From Pseudomonadota bacterium (lineage in GTDB: Bacteria > Cyanobacteriota > Vampirovibrionia > Obscuribacterales > Obscuribacteraceae): a DNA stretch of 64,000 nt. The DNA is taken from positions 124,001-188,000 of the forward strand of contig JAJPGY010000012.1 in the NCBI GenBank assembly GCA_021325555.1, given 5' to 3'. A model generated the notes under the pieces. The model was not told where the DNA came from, did no database searches, and saw nothing but the letters and a program-made list of their open reading frames with translations. Of the stretch, positions 1 to 9,012 are shown one piece after another. The position numbers and the translations under genes were made by a program. Positions within the stretch are counted from its first letter, which is position 1. Every line of letters begins with the position of its first letter.

Positions 1-50
1 CGCGTGCAACGCGCCGCTGCGAGGTTCCGGCCAGGCGGCGTCGCTTCGCC

Positions 51-1403
51 TTAGAAGCGCGTCGTCGAGGCGAAGTTGAAGTCGGCCACCTTCATCGCCG
101 GCACGACGGCGGGATAGGTCTCCTCGCCTGACGTGCGCTGCGTCCGGCCGAGAGCCACGACCTTGTTCAGCATGTCGATCAGGCTCACGTTGAAACGGAG
201 GTTCTTGACGCCGGCCGTCACCTTGCCGTTTTCGACAAGGAAGGTGCCGTCGCGGGTCATGCCGGTGACGATCTTCGTCATCGGGTCGACTTCCCGGACG
301 TACCAGACGCGGGTGAGAAGAATCGCCTTTTCGCTCGTTCGGATCATCTCGTCGAGGCTGGTGTTGCCGCCGCTGACAACGACATTGAGCGGTGCTTCGC
401 CGTACGTGCTCGGTTCGGGCAGTCCGTGGCCGGTCGGCTGGACGCCGAACCTGGCCGCGCTGCGCCTGCCGTGCACGAGATTGGCTATCACGCCGTTCTC
501 GACAAGAACGATGGTTTTGCGGGGCAGCCCCTCGCCGTCGAACGGTTCGCCCGCTTGGGCCTGGTTCGTCACGTCGTCGACGATCGTGATGTTGTCGCCG
601 AGCATCTTCTGCCCCACCTTGTCGAGGAAGCAGGAGAGCTTGTCCGTGACGCTGGTGCCTGTGAAGTCCTGCCACAGGAAGCCCAGGAGGTCGAGCACCG
701 CCGCCGGCTCCAGGATTACGTCGTAGCGACCGGCCGGAATCTCGATCGGATTGGCGCTGGCCAGCGCCTTCTTGGCCGCGATCTCGGCCAGACTGCGGGC
801 GTCGATCAGGGACGCGCGGGTCTGGTTGTCCTTCGACCAGCCGGAGGAGTCGGGCCCGGTCATGGTGATCGAGCACTCGGCCTCGGTGCGGCGGTGGAAC
901 CCGAAGAGACCCTCCGAGTTGCCGATCGCCGTCACGTGGCTGCCGGTGGCGAAGACGCCGGAGGCGTTGAGCTTGCTGGCCCTGGCGACCGCGATGATGG
1001 CGGCGACCGCCCTGGCGCGCTCGCTCGCCCCGCAGCGGGCCGTGCGAGCGTCGTACTGGTTGACCGGGATGCAGACGTGTCCGGCCGCCGACGGCGAGTA
1101 GAGGGGCAGGAGCTCGGGATCCTTCTCCAGCAGCCTGGCCGCCACGATCGCGTTGTCGACCAGCCTGCGAACGCCGGCCGGCGTCGTGTCGTTGGCGGAG
1201 ATTCGCGCCTGCCGACCGTCCACGACCGCGCGTACGGAAACGGCGACCGCGTAGGGCGACTGGTTCTGGGTCATCTCGTTGTTGGCGAACCTTGAGGTCG
1301 CCAGGTCGGAGGCGCTGATTGTCACCTCGATCCCGTCGCACTCGCCCTTACCGTGAGCGGTGGCGAGATCGATGATCCTCTTGCACTGTGCTCTGGTGAT
1401 CAT
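51..1403 (-). CDS. tldE: TldE/PmbA-type subunit of the TldD/E metalloprotease
   Basis: At 450 aa this has the usual PmbA/TldE length and belongs to the TldD/PmbA family. TldE is the partner of TldD in a cytosolic metalloprotease that degrades unfolded peptides and matures some ribosomally made peptides. It lacks the HExxxH metal motif, as expected for the non-catalytic subunit. Its ATG directly follows the TAA of the upstream tldD gene, so the two are surely co-transcribed and probably translationally coupled. The conserved C-terminal TldD/PmbA region is complete. The family call is firm; the substrate in this organism is unknown. Confidence 0.9.
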   Translation of the reverse strand: MITRAQCKRIIDLATAHGKGECDGIEVTISASDLATSRFANNEMTQNQSPYAVAVSVRAVVDGRQARISANDTTPAGVRRLVDNAIVAARLLEKDPELLPLYSPSAAGHVCIPVNQYDARTARCGASERARAVAAIIAVARASKLNASGVFATGSHVTAIGNSEGLFGFHRRTEAECSITMTGPDSSGWSKDNQTRASLIDARSLAEIAAKKALASANPIEIPAGRYDVILEPAAVLDLLGFLWQDFTGTSVTDKLSCFLDKVGQKMLGDNITIVDDVTNQAQAGEPFDGEGLPRKTIVLVENGVIANLVHGRRSAARFGVQPTGHGLPEPSTYGEAPLNVVVSGGNTSLDEMIRTSEKAILLTRVWYVREVDPMTKIVTGMTRDGTFLVENGKVTAGVKNLRFNVSLIDMLNKVVALGRTQRTSGEETYPAVVPAMKVADFNFASTTRF

Positions 1404-2873
1404 TTACTCGTCTCCTTTCACGGCATGCGCCATGCCGACCTGGACGTTGCGGAAGCGCGCCGGGGCCGCCCCGTGACCGGTCCACATGGTCTGCATCGGC
1501 TGACCCTTGCCGCAGTTGGGCAGCCCCCACTCAATGTAGTCGGAAGCGCTGCAGATGGCGTCGCAGGAGTTCCAGAACTCCGGCGTGATGCCGCCGTAGC
1601 TGGCGTTCTTGAGCATGCGCGCGCGCTTGCCGCCGATGATCTCCCAGGCGATCTCCGTGGAGAACTGAAAGTTGTAGCGCAGGTTGTCGATCGACCAGCT
1701 CTTGTTGGTTTCGAAGAGGATGGTGCCGTCGGCGCTGGAGGCGATGAGCTCCTCGAGGGTGCCGGCGTCGCCGGGCATAAGCGAGATGTTGGTCATCCGG
1801 ATGATCGGCACGTAGCTCCAGGACTCGGCCCTCATCGCACCGCCCGAGCGGGGCAGTCCAATCAGGTGCGCCGTGTCGCGGGAGCTCAGGTAGCCGCAGA
1901 ACATCCCGTCCTTGACCAGATAGACCCGCTGTGCCTTCACCCCCTCGTCATCGAACCCGAAGGAGCCGAGCGCCCCGGGAGCGGTGGCGTCGGCGACCAG
2001 GTTGACGATCCTGGAACCGTACTGGAGCTTGCCCAGGTGGTCCGGGGTGAGGAAAGAAGCGCCGGCCATGTTGATCTCCTGTCCGAGCGCGCGATCAAGC
2101 TCGCTGGGGTGACCGCAGCTCTCGTGGATCTGCAGCCCCAGCTGCGAGGACCCGATGATGATGTCGCGCATGCCCTGCGGGCAGGGATCGGCTGTGAGCA
2201 GCGCCACCGCCTCCTCGGCGATCCGCCTGGCGTTGCCGGGCAGGTCCCACTTCTCGACCATCTCCCAGCCGGCCAGCTCATGCTGGCCGCCAAACGAGTT
2301 GGGCCAGGAACGGGTCTGCCGGTCGCCCTCGGTGGTCGCGTTGGCGACGATGCCGCAGCTGGAGCGGATGAAGGTCTGCTCGATGCGGCTGCCCTCGGTG
2401 GAGGCGAAGTACTTGATGTCCTTGATGAAGGACATCTCGCCCTGCGCCAGGGTGACCCCTTCCACCGACTTCATGATCCTCGCCGCTTGCAAGAGCACGC
2501 CGATCTTGGTCTCCAGCGGCACCGCGAAGGGATCCCTGGTGTGCGGAGAGACCCAGACGGCGTTGTACGCCGGCTCCGGGGCGAGAGTTACCGGCTTGTC
2601 CAGGCAGGTGGCGCTTGCCCGCGCGGTTTCCACGGCGCGCAAGGCCGCCTTCTCGACGCCCTTCTTCGTGAGCTCTTGGGTCGAAGCAAAGCCCCAGCCG
2701 CCGTTGCAAAGCACGCGGATTCCCATGCCCGTGCTTTCGCCGAGGTTGACGGCTGCGACTGCAAGGTCCTTGGTTTCGATGAGCTGGGACTCTTGCTTGA
2801 TGATGCGAACATCAGCGTAGCTGGCACCATTGTTGGTGGCTACTTCCAATGCAAATTCTGCGAGACGTTTCAT
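1404..2873 (-). CDS. tldD: TldD-type metalloprotease catalytic subunit
   Basis: The 489-aa product carries the TldD metal-binding motif HESCGH at residues 250-255 (HExxxH) and a late Cys-containing segment (NCGKGQ) that fits the third metal ligand of TldD. It is the catalytic partner of the abutting tldE. The start ATG is preceded by an AAGGGGA-type ribosome binding site. Known family roles are hydrolysis of small unfolded peptides and processing of microcin- or CcdA-like peptides. No peptide precursor gene is visible nearby, so the role is probably housekeeping peptide turnover. Confidence 0.92.
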   Translation of the reverse strand: MKRLAEFALEVATNNGASYADVRIIKQESQLIETKDLAVAAVNLGESTGMGIRVLCNGGWGFASTQELTKKGVEKAALRAVETARASATCLDKPVTLAPEPAYNAVWVSPHTRDPFAVPLETKIGVLLQAARIMKSVEGVTLAQGEMSFIKDIKYFASTEGSRIEQTFIRSSCGIVANATTEGDRQTRSWPNSFGGQHELAGWEMVEKWDLPGNARRIAEEAVALLTADPCPQGMRDIIIGSSQLGLQIHESCGHPSELDRALGQEINMAGASFLTPDHLGKLQYGSRIVNLVADATAPGALGSFGFDDEGVKAQRVYLVKDGMFCGYLSSRDTAHLIGLPRSGGAMRAESWSYVPIIRMTNISLMPGDAGTLEELIASSADGTILFETNKSWSIDNLRYNFQFSTEIAWEIIGGKRARMLKNASYGGITPEFWNSCDAICSASDYIEWGLPNCGKGQPMQTMWTGHGAAPARFRNVQVGMAHAVKGDE

Positions 2874-4224
2874 CTTTCCCCTTTCTTCCGAATCCGCACT
2901 CCTCGCGTGAGGCGGAACGGCCAGGTATTACACCATATTTGAATGTGAGAAACGAGCCGGCAAAGCGGGGGCGCTCGGCTATTAACGCCCTGCTTGGCGC
3001 GGCATGGACTGGCGGGGGTTGCCGGCGGAATGCCTCGACGAGCGGCCTGCCGGCAGCGTGTAAGTAATGGGGTTGTAGGTGGTGACTCTTTCTGCGGGAA
3101 CCGATAGCCGATCTGTCTTGAGTGAGGGTGAATTACTGAGACCTTAGGCGTGTGTTCGATTTGAAGTCAAGATGGGAGCGCCTGACGAAACTTTAAGCTC
3201 CCCGAACCGCTCGAGCACTTTGGAACCATTGGCCCTTACCTGCCATTGGCCCTGGTGTCAGGAAGCCTCAATGAATGAGGAGGTGAATCATAACGACACG
3301 GTTCTTAACGACGACGATCTCACCGCTTGCGCTCGCATTTGCAGCTGTCTTCGCTCTCAGCCGGGCGGCCAGCGCCGGGTGCTATCTTCCCTTTGGCGCT
3401 CCGGGGAAAGGCCTGCGCGACTGCCCCGGATGCGGTTAAGGGGTGGTTGTCGGTGGACAGCGGTACTGGCCCGACGAGATCCGCATCCGCGAATTCCGGC
3501 TCGACAACCCGGATCCAGTAAGTAATGGGCATGAGCGGTCTGAGCGGGCGTCACGGCTTGCCTTCTCCATGATGCCTCGTCGTGCGGGCAAGATACGCGC
3601 CGCCCCGTCCGCATCCGCGGCGGCCTTACCTATGAACACGTGTGTTCACGCCGAGCAGTGACCGCTCGCGTTCCCTTGATCTGCGCTTGCGCGAGGGACG
3701 GCTGGCTCTCGCCTGACTGAAAGGGAAGCGGCTCGCCACAGCTCGTCCTTGTTATGGAGCCGGGCGCGCTAGCTACGCAATCGTGCCCGGCTCGTCCGCA
3801 GTGGGAATTCTACGCAGCGGCACGCAAGCCGATTTTCGGCCGTGATCGGGCTGTCTTTTCGCCAATCGGCGCTCATCTCAGAAGAAGATCCAGAAGGCCC
3901 GTGACCGGAGAACAAGTCTTTCGGGACCTGAGGGAACACCGAAATTCATTTGAGATCAAGAACTGAAAAAACATAGGGTACAGCTACATTTTTCGTTCAA
4001 GCGAACACCGGAAGATTACGAACTCGCACACCAAGTAACTCCAGGCTTAACCGGCACCTTTCAGCTCCCTTCGAGGGTGGTGGTAGGAGCTGCTGTTTCC
4101 GGCAGCGTCTTAAGCGGCGCTTCGCCAAAAGCCTTCTGACCGCTCTTAACGCTCGCGCTAGCAACCCCGCTGTTGGGGCGCCCTGTGCGTAGCCAGATCC
4201 GAAATCTTCAGGAAGGAGTTGCAC
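2874..4224. other. Long gene-poor region between tldD and cca
   Basis: About 1.35 kb without a convincing intact gene. The stretch next to tldD is A+T-rich (near 2925-2945) and probably holds the tldDE promoter reading left. The middle contains the decayed secreted-protein frame listed separately at 3290-3661. The last 250 bases form a long leader for cca with a small hairpin near 4166-4180 (CCCC/GGGG arms). Other open frames here have neither ribosome binding sites nor family resemblance. Confidence 0.5.
3290..3661 (+). pseudogene. Possible decayed secreted thermonuclease-like (SNase) gene
   Basis: One reading frame runs from 3290 to 3661 interrupted by a single TAA at 3437-3439. The first part reads as a signal peptide (hydrophobic core ending in RAASAG) followed by a Cys-rich segment. 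The part after the stop contains DEIRIREFRLDNPDP, which resembles the IRL-x-x-IDAPE core of staphylococcal-nuclease-like proteins. A strong AGGAGG lies just upstream, but the codon at the right spacing is ATA, not a normal start. Missing start plus internal stop suggest decay. The SNase assignment is tentative; the frame could also be chance. Confidence 0.3.
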
Positions 4225-5619
4225 ATGACCACTCAGCGAGAGGTTGCAGCTCGGGTTGTTGCCGAGCTGAAGCGTCACGGGCACATCGCGGCATTTGCCG
4301 GCGGTTGTGTGCGCGACGAGATCATGGGACGCGAGCCGAAGGACTTCGACATTGCTACCTCCGCGCTTCCGGACGAGGTCGAGGCGATCTTCGCCCGGTG
4401 CATCACCGTCGGCAAAGCGTTCGGCGTCGTCAAGGTGCGGAGCGAGGGGCACGAGGTCGAAGTGGCCACGCTCCGTGACGACGGGCAGTACAGCGATGGC
4501 AGGCGCCCGGATTCGGTGCGCTTCGTCACCTCGCTGCGCGAGGACGCGGCCCGCCGCGACTTCACGGTGAATGCCATGTTCATGGATCCGACCACCGGAG
4601 AGATCTTCGACTTCTTCGGCGGGCGCGCTGACATCGCTGCCGGTGCCATCCGCGCGGTGGGCAACCCCCACGATCGGATCAAGGAGGACCGGCTGCGCAT
4701 GCTGCGCGCGCTGCGTTTCGCCTCGCGCTACGACTTCACGATCGATCCGGAGCTTCTCCGGGCGATCGCGGAGGACGCGCGCGAGCTGAGCGCGGTCACG
4801 GATCAGCTCGTCGTCGAGAACGGCGAGCTGAAGGGCAAGCGGGTCGTCTCCTTCGAGCGCATCCGGGACGAGCTGAAGGGCATCCTCACCTCGGCTCACC
4901 CGCTCACCGGGCTGGACCTGCTCATGGCAACCGGACTCATGCAGGAGATCCTGCCCGAGGTGGTGGCCATGGCGGGACCGGACGGCGAGCAGAGCCCGCG
5001 GTGGCACCCGGAAGGCAACGTCTGGGTGCACACGCGGCTGGTGGTGCAGCACCTCGTCGGCGGGTCGTTCGAGCTCATGCTCGGCGGTCTGCTGCACGAT
5101 GTCGGCAAGCCGCGGACGTTCCAGCGTCACGCCGACGGCAGCGTCTCCAACCACAAGCACGCCGAGATCGGCGCGGAGATGGCGGGGGACATCTGCAGGC
5201 GGCTGAGGATGTCCAACGACCAGACCCACCGCGTGGTGGAGCTCGTGCGCCTGCACATGCAGATGCACGGGGTCTGCGAGCTGCGGCGGTCCAAGCTGGT
5301 GGCCCTGCTCGAGCGGCCCGACATATCCGACCTGGTCGCGCTGCAGCATGCGGACGCGACCGGGACCGGCCGTGCCGACCGTGAGAGCGGCTCCCGCAAG
5401 CAGTTCCTTAAGTCCAAGCTGCAGGAGCTGGCTGCCGCGGGGCAAAAGGCTCTCCCGCTTGTCACCGGCGACATGCTCATCGCCATGGGCTTCAAGCCCG
5501 GGCCTGCGTTCAAGGGGATGTTGGACCGGGCCCTTAACGCCCAGCGCGAGGGCGAATTCACCACTCGCCAGGATGGCGAGCGGTGGATCCGGCAGCGGTT
5601 CGCGGCGCCGGCACGCTAG
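4225..5619 (+). CDS. cca: CCA-adding tRNA nucleotidyltransferase with HD domain
   Basis: The 464-aa product is a class II nucleotidyltransferase that builds or repairs the CCA end of tRNA. The head shows GGCVRD at residues 26-31 and the catalytic DFD at about 40-42, followed by the RRDFTVNAM block and the conserved DRLRMLRALRFA helix. An HD domain lies around residue 290 (LLHDVGKP), typical of bacterial enzymes with added phosphohydrolase activity. I chose ATG 4225 because GGAAGGAG sits six bases upstream; a TTG two codons earlier is less likely. A poly(A) polymerase role cannot be excluded by sequence, but the HD-containing architecture favours CCA addition. Confidence 0.9.
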   Translation: MTTQREVAARVVAELKRHGHIAAFAGGCVRDEIMGREPKDFDIATSALPDEVEAIFARCITVGKAFGVVKVRSEGHEVEVATLRDDGQYSDGRRPDSVRFVTSLREDAARRDFTVNAMFMDPTTGEIFDFFGGRADIAAGAIRAVGNPHDRIKEDRLRMLRALRFASRYDFTIDPELLRAIAEDARELSAVTDQLVVENGELKGKRVVSFERIRDELKGILTSAHPLTGLDLLMATGLMQEILPEVVAMAGPDGEQSPRWHPEGNVWVHTRLVVQHLVGGSFELMLGGLLHDVGKPRTFQRHADGSVSNHKHAEIGAEMAGDICRRLRMSNDQTHRVVELVRLHMQMHGVCELRRSKLVALLERPDISDLVALQHADATGTGRADRESGSRKQFLKSKLQELAAAGQKALPLVTGDMLIAMGFKPGPAFKGMLDRALNAQREGEFTTRQDGERWIRQRFAAPAR

Positions 5620-5654
5620 CCATCTAGCGGCCGGCCCGCTGCCGGGCATGCAGG

Positions 5655-5688
5655 GGCTCCGGGCTTTCGGCCCGGAGCCTCTTGTTTC
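5655..5688 (+). terminator. Intrinsic terminator after cca
   Basis: A perfect 10-bp G+C-rich stem (5655-5664 with 5670-5679, loop TTTCG) is followed by a T-rich tail (TCTTGTTT). Confidence 0.75.
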
Positions 5689-5772
5689 TGCTTGCAAGCG
5701 TTTCAACCGGGCGCCGGCGGCAATCGAGCCGCAGGCGCCTTTGCCTGTCACCTATGTAAAGGAGAGACTCCT

Positions 5773-7386
5773 ATGAATTCAATCATCACACTGTCCGGCA
5801 GCCACAAGCAGGCGGCTCAGGGCAAGGTCGTGGGCGAGGTCGCACCGAACAAGGTGCTCTTCGCCTCCGTGCAGACGCCGACGGCGATGGAGCCGGAAGC
5901 GATCGCCCGGCTGCTGGCGGACATCCGCAGCGGCAAGCGCGCCCCGCTCACGCCGGCCGAGCTGAAGAAGGTCCTCGGCAGCAAGCCCGAGCACGTGCGG
6001 GCGGTCAAACAGGCCATCAAGAAGGCCGGCCTGACGCCGGACACGCGCAGCCTGGCCGACCAGGCTCACGGCATCGTCCGCTTCCACGGCACCTACTCCC
6101 GCTTCCAGAAGTTCAGCCCCGGGCTGAAGCTGGTGGTGGTCGAGGACGCCAAGGGCAACAGGTCGATCACCCGTCAGGGCCCGCTCAACGTCCTGGCCGG
6201 GCTGCCGATCGTGGGCTTCTTCGGGCTCGACGAGCGCGAGGCCGCCCACACCCACTTCCGCATCCACAAGCCGAAGGGCAAGCAGCCGCTGGCCATCCCC
6301 AGGGGCCTCACCTCCCGCGGGCTGGCTCAGCTGCAGGGCTGGAACCTGGAGGAGATGGACCAGACGGTGCGCGTCACCGGCTACATCTCCCTGGGCGGTG
6401 ACAACGTGCGGATCGTCAACGACCTGAAGACGCTGGCTGGCGAAGCCGGCATCAAGGCGGCGACGGTCCTCCGCAAGTCCACCGACGGCTCGACCAACGG
6501 CAAGTACAGCGACGACGCCACCGTGGAGAACATCCTGGACCTCCTGGCCCAGGCTCTGCTCAACCCCAACGGCGCCGTCGTGGTCTTCGCCGCGAGCAAC
6601 AGCGACGACGCCTTCGCCGGCGCCGCCGAGTACGCCAACGTCTTCCCCGGCGTCACCGCCGGCGGCAAGAAGATCAAGCTGTCCGGCTACTCGATCAGCT
6701 GGGGCATGGCCGAGTCGGCCAACACCCGGCAGTCGCTCGAGCGCTGGGCCCGCATCGGCACCGCCGCGCAGCTGGCCGGACTGGACGTCTGGGCGGCGAC
6801 CGGCGACGACGGCGCCAACGACCGGACGGACGCTCCCACCCCCGACTCGCCGTCGGACATCCCTGAGATCCAGGGGGCTGCCGGCGTCGGGATCACCTCC
6901 GACGGCAAGAAGGTGACGTCCATCTTCCCGTGGGACGACGCCGCCGCCGGTGGCGGCGAGACCGGCTACGGCATCTCGACCGTCTTCGCGCCCACGCCCG
7001 AGGAGAGCGGGCTCAACCTGCCCGTCTCGGCGGTCAGCGGCAAGCCCGGTCACAGCGCCTCGCTGCTGGCCGACCTCGCGCAGCCGAAGAGCGGGCCGGT
7101 GGTGCTGTGGAACGGCAGGCGGATGCAGGTCGGCGGCACGAGCCACAGCGCGCCCATCCAGTGCGCCAAGGGCACGTACCTGAAGGTGAAGTTCGGCATC
7201 GTCAGCTTCAAGCACTTCACCTACCAGCACGGTCCGGAGATCGTGGACCGCATCACCCAGGGCGACTCGAGCGGTCCTTACCCGGCCGATCCGAGCAAGC
7301 CCTACAACGTCATGACCGGCTTCGGTGTGCTCAACCCCACCGCCGCTGCTGCCGTGGCGGAGAGGCTGTCGGGCCGCAAGGCCTGA
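5773..7386 (+). CDS. Sedolisin-family (S53-like) serine-carboxyl peptidase without signal peptide
   Basis: The 537-aa protein has an N-terminal propeptide-like region (LTPAELKKVL near residue 60) and a subtilisin-fold catalytic domain. The sedolisin Glu/Asp pair fits E252 and D256 (VENILD), the oxyanion Asp fits GDDG near 344-347, and the nucleophile is S457 in GGTSHSAP. The C-terminal RITQGDSSG...TGFGVLNP segment resembles the family's calcium site. Sedolisins are normally secreted and acid-active, yet the N-terminus here (MNSIITLSGSHKQ) has no signal peptide, so export or a cytosolic role is unresolved. ATG 5773 follows GGAGAGACTCCT. It stands alone between two strong hairpins. Confidence 0.8.
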   Translation: MNSIITLSGSHKQAAQGKVVGEVAPNKVLFASVQTPTAMEPEAIARLLADIRSGKRAPLTPAELKKVLGSKPEHVRAVKQAIKKAGLTPDTRSLADQAHGIVRFHGTYSRFQKFSPGLKLVVVEDAKGNRSITRQGPLNVLAGLPIVGFFGLDEREAAHTHFRIHKPKGKQPLAIPRGLTSRGLAQLQGWNLEEMDQTVRVTGYISLGGDNVRIVNDLKTLAGEAGIKAATVLRKSTDGSTNGKYSDDATVENILDLLAQALLNPNGAVVVFAASNSDDAFAGAAEYANVFPGVTAGGKKIKLSGYSISWGMAESANTRQSLERWARIGTAAQLAGLDVWAATGDDGANDRTDAPTPDSPSDIPEIQGAAGVGITSDGKKVTSIFPWDDAAAGGGETGYGISTVFAPTPEESGLNLPVSAVSGKPGHSASLLADLAQPKSGPVVLWNGRRMQVGGTSHSAPIQCAKGTYLKVKFGIVSFKHFTYQHGPEIVDRITQGDSSGPYPADPSKPYNVMTGFGVLNPTAAAAVAERLSGRKA

Positions 7387-7428
7387 TCTTCCCGGCGCCG
7401 GGGGCTTGCCTCTGGCTCTTTCCACAAG

Positions 7429-7458
7429 CGATGGGCCCGGCTCCGGCCGGGCCCATCG
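7429..7458 (+). terminator. Strong hairpin after the sedolisin gene
   Basis: A perfect 13-bp stem (7429-7441 with 7446-7458, 4-base loop) follows the stop codon by about 40 bases. There is no clear T-run, so it may act as an mRNA 3' stabiliser or a weak terminator. A second, imperfect hairpin follows at about 7475-7498. Confidence 0.5.
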
Positions 7459-7537
7459 ACATTACAAACCCAGCCCGAGACCACGGTGGTCCCGGGCACC
7501 TGTCGTTTCCAAGTTTTTCAGAAAGAGGTATTTGAAG

Positions 7538-8845
7538 ATGAACGAAAGCATCAATCCTGCTCAGGTGGTGTCCGCTGCCGATCCGCTCGCCGACTTGAAG
7601 GCGGCGCTGGCCAACCGCACCGCCGTCGAGGCGAAGGTGACCAGGCTCGTCGCCTCCGCCGACAAGAAGCACACGGTGGGCGCGCGCTGCGTCGTGCTCG
7701 GCAAGGAGGCCTTCCTGCCCGCCTCCCAGATCGTGGCGCCGAAGCAGTCGCTGCCCGGCAAGACGATCCTGGTGCGGGTCACCGAGGTGACCGCCGCTCC
7801 CGGCAAGACCCCCGTGGTCGTCAGCCAGCGGGCGGTGTTCGAGGACTTCGTCTCCGGGGTCGCGCTCGGGTCGCTGCTGGCCGGCACCGCCGGTGGTGTC
7901 AGCGACCAGGGCAGCCTCTTCGTCCGCACCGAAACCGGCTTCCAGGCCCTCGTCCCGCAGCGCGAGCTTGTCGACGGCGAGCCCGTGCCGGCCATGGGCG
8001 AGGCGGTCGAGGCGGTCGTGATGACCACCGACCCCGCCAGGCTGAGCGTCATCGCCAGCATCAAGTGGGCTCGCGCGCTGCGCCTGCTGGACAACGTGGT
8101 CGAGGCCACGGTGACCGGGCCGGCAACGCGCAAGAGCGACGGCCGTCAGGTCGGCTTCCACTGCTGCATCGCCGGCGGGTTGAACGCCTTCCTGCCCAGC
8201 CGCGAGATCCAGGGCAAGCAGCCGGCTGCCGGCTCCACCATCCTCGTGAAGGTGAAGAAGGTAGTCCCCTGCGAGCACCAGCTCGTGGTCAGCACGGCCG
8301 ACGCCGGCAAGAAGGCCGGGCAGCCGTCTCGCAAGGATGCGCGGCAGGGCGGCGAGCGCAAGCAGCCGGAGCAGGCTCAGCACGACCCGCTTACCGTCGG
8401 CGAGACGGTCGAGGGCAAGCTCGTCTCCCTCGATGAGCGGGGCTTCCAGGTGGAGATCGCCGGGGGCGTCGAGGCTCGCCTCGACCTCAACGAGGTCTCC
8501 GACGAGAAGCTCGACGACCAGGCGCTGGCCGCCCTGGTCGGCACCACGCAGAAGCTCGTCGTCATCCGCCTGAACGACCAGCGCTCGCAGGCTGCTTGCA
8601 GCCTGAAGCGCCTCGTCCTGGCCGGCGTCGGGCTGCGCGAGCCTCTGACCGGCACGCTGGTCGCGGTGCGCGCGCGCGACAACGCTCGCATCGTCGCCCT
8701 CGGCGAGGGGCCGTTCAAGCTCCACGCCGTGATGCGCTGGCTCGATTGCCGCGAGGCGGTCAAGGCCCGTGCCGGTGACCAGGTCACGGTGTTCCTCAAC
8801 AGCGTGATCCAGGCGCCGGAGGTGGTCCTGACGCAGAAGCGCTAG
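7538..8845 (+). CDS. S1-repeat RNA-binding protein
   Basis: The 435-aa product contains about four S1-type OB-fold repeats, at roughly residues 28-100, 110-180, 185-260 and 290-365. Recurrent patterns such as AFLPASQI...LPGKTILVRVTEV and AFLPSREI...STILVKVKKV resemble ribosomal protein S1. A Lys/Gln-rich linker (about 262-290) separates the third and fourth repeats. It is shorter and more diverged than a typical rpsA, so it may be a paralogue acting on mRNA or a true S1; the window does not decide. Start ATG 7538 is preceded by GAAAGAGG. Strong hairpins on both sides suggest a monocistronic unit. Confidence 0.65.
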   Translation: MNESINPAQVVSAADPLADLKAALANRTAVEAKVTRLVASADKKHTVGARCVVLGKEAFLPASQIVAPKQSLPGKTILVRVTEVTAAPGKTPVVVSQRAVFEDFVSGVALGSLLAGTAGGVSDQGSLFVRTETGFQALVPQRELVDGEPVPAMGEAVEAVVMTTDPARLSVIASIKWARALRLLDNVVEATVTGPATRKSDGRQVGFHCCIAGGLNAFLPSREIQGKQPAAGSTILVKVKKVVPCEHQLVVSTADAGKKAGQPSRKDARQGGERKQPEQAQHDPLTVGETVEGKLVSLDERGFQVEIAGGVEARLDLNEVSDEKLDDQALAALVGTTQKLVVIRLNDQRSQAACSLKRLVLAGVGLREPLTGTLVAVRARDNARIVALGEGPFKLHAVMRWLDCREAVKARAGDQVTVFLNSVIQAPEVVLTQKR

Positions 8846-8876
8846 GACCGGGAAACAGGCTCGTAGGGCGGCACCA

Positions 8877-8905
8877 CCGCCGGGGTCATTGCTTGACCCC
8901 GGCGG
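8877..8905 (+). terminator. Hairpin after the S1-repeat gene
   Basis: A perfect 12-bp stem (8877-8888 with 8894-8905, loop of 5) starts about 30 bases past the stop codon. It has no T-tail and lies just upstream of a better terminator. Confidence 0.5.
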
Positions 8906-8941
8906 TCGCCGCCGCGAGCAACACAAACATCGAAACGCCAG

Positions 8942-8975
8942 AGCCAGGCGGGCCCCGCAGCCCGCCTGGCTTTTG
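8942..8975 (+). terminator. Intrinsic terminator upstream of the HD gene
   Basis: A 12-bp stem (8942-8953 with 8960-8971, 6-base loop) ends in TTTT. It probably terminates the S1-repeat transcript. Confidence 0.75.
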
Positions 8976-9012
8976 GCAATTCAACAACTCACCGAAAGGA
9001 GGTGAAAATGTC

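Noticed and set aside
1353..2942. Long open frame antisense to tldD
   Set aside because: Shadow of a highly coding G+C-rich gene; no ribosome site or family resemblance.
3997..5751. 584-codon frame antisense to cca
   Set aside because: Composition artefact opposite a clear enzyme gene.
5779..7425. 548-codon frame antisense to the sedolisin gene
   Set aside because: Same codon-bias shadow; translated product is Arg/Gly/Val low-complexity.
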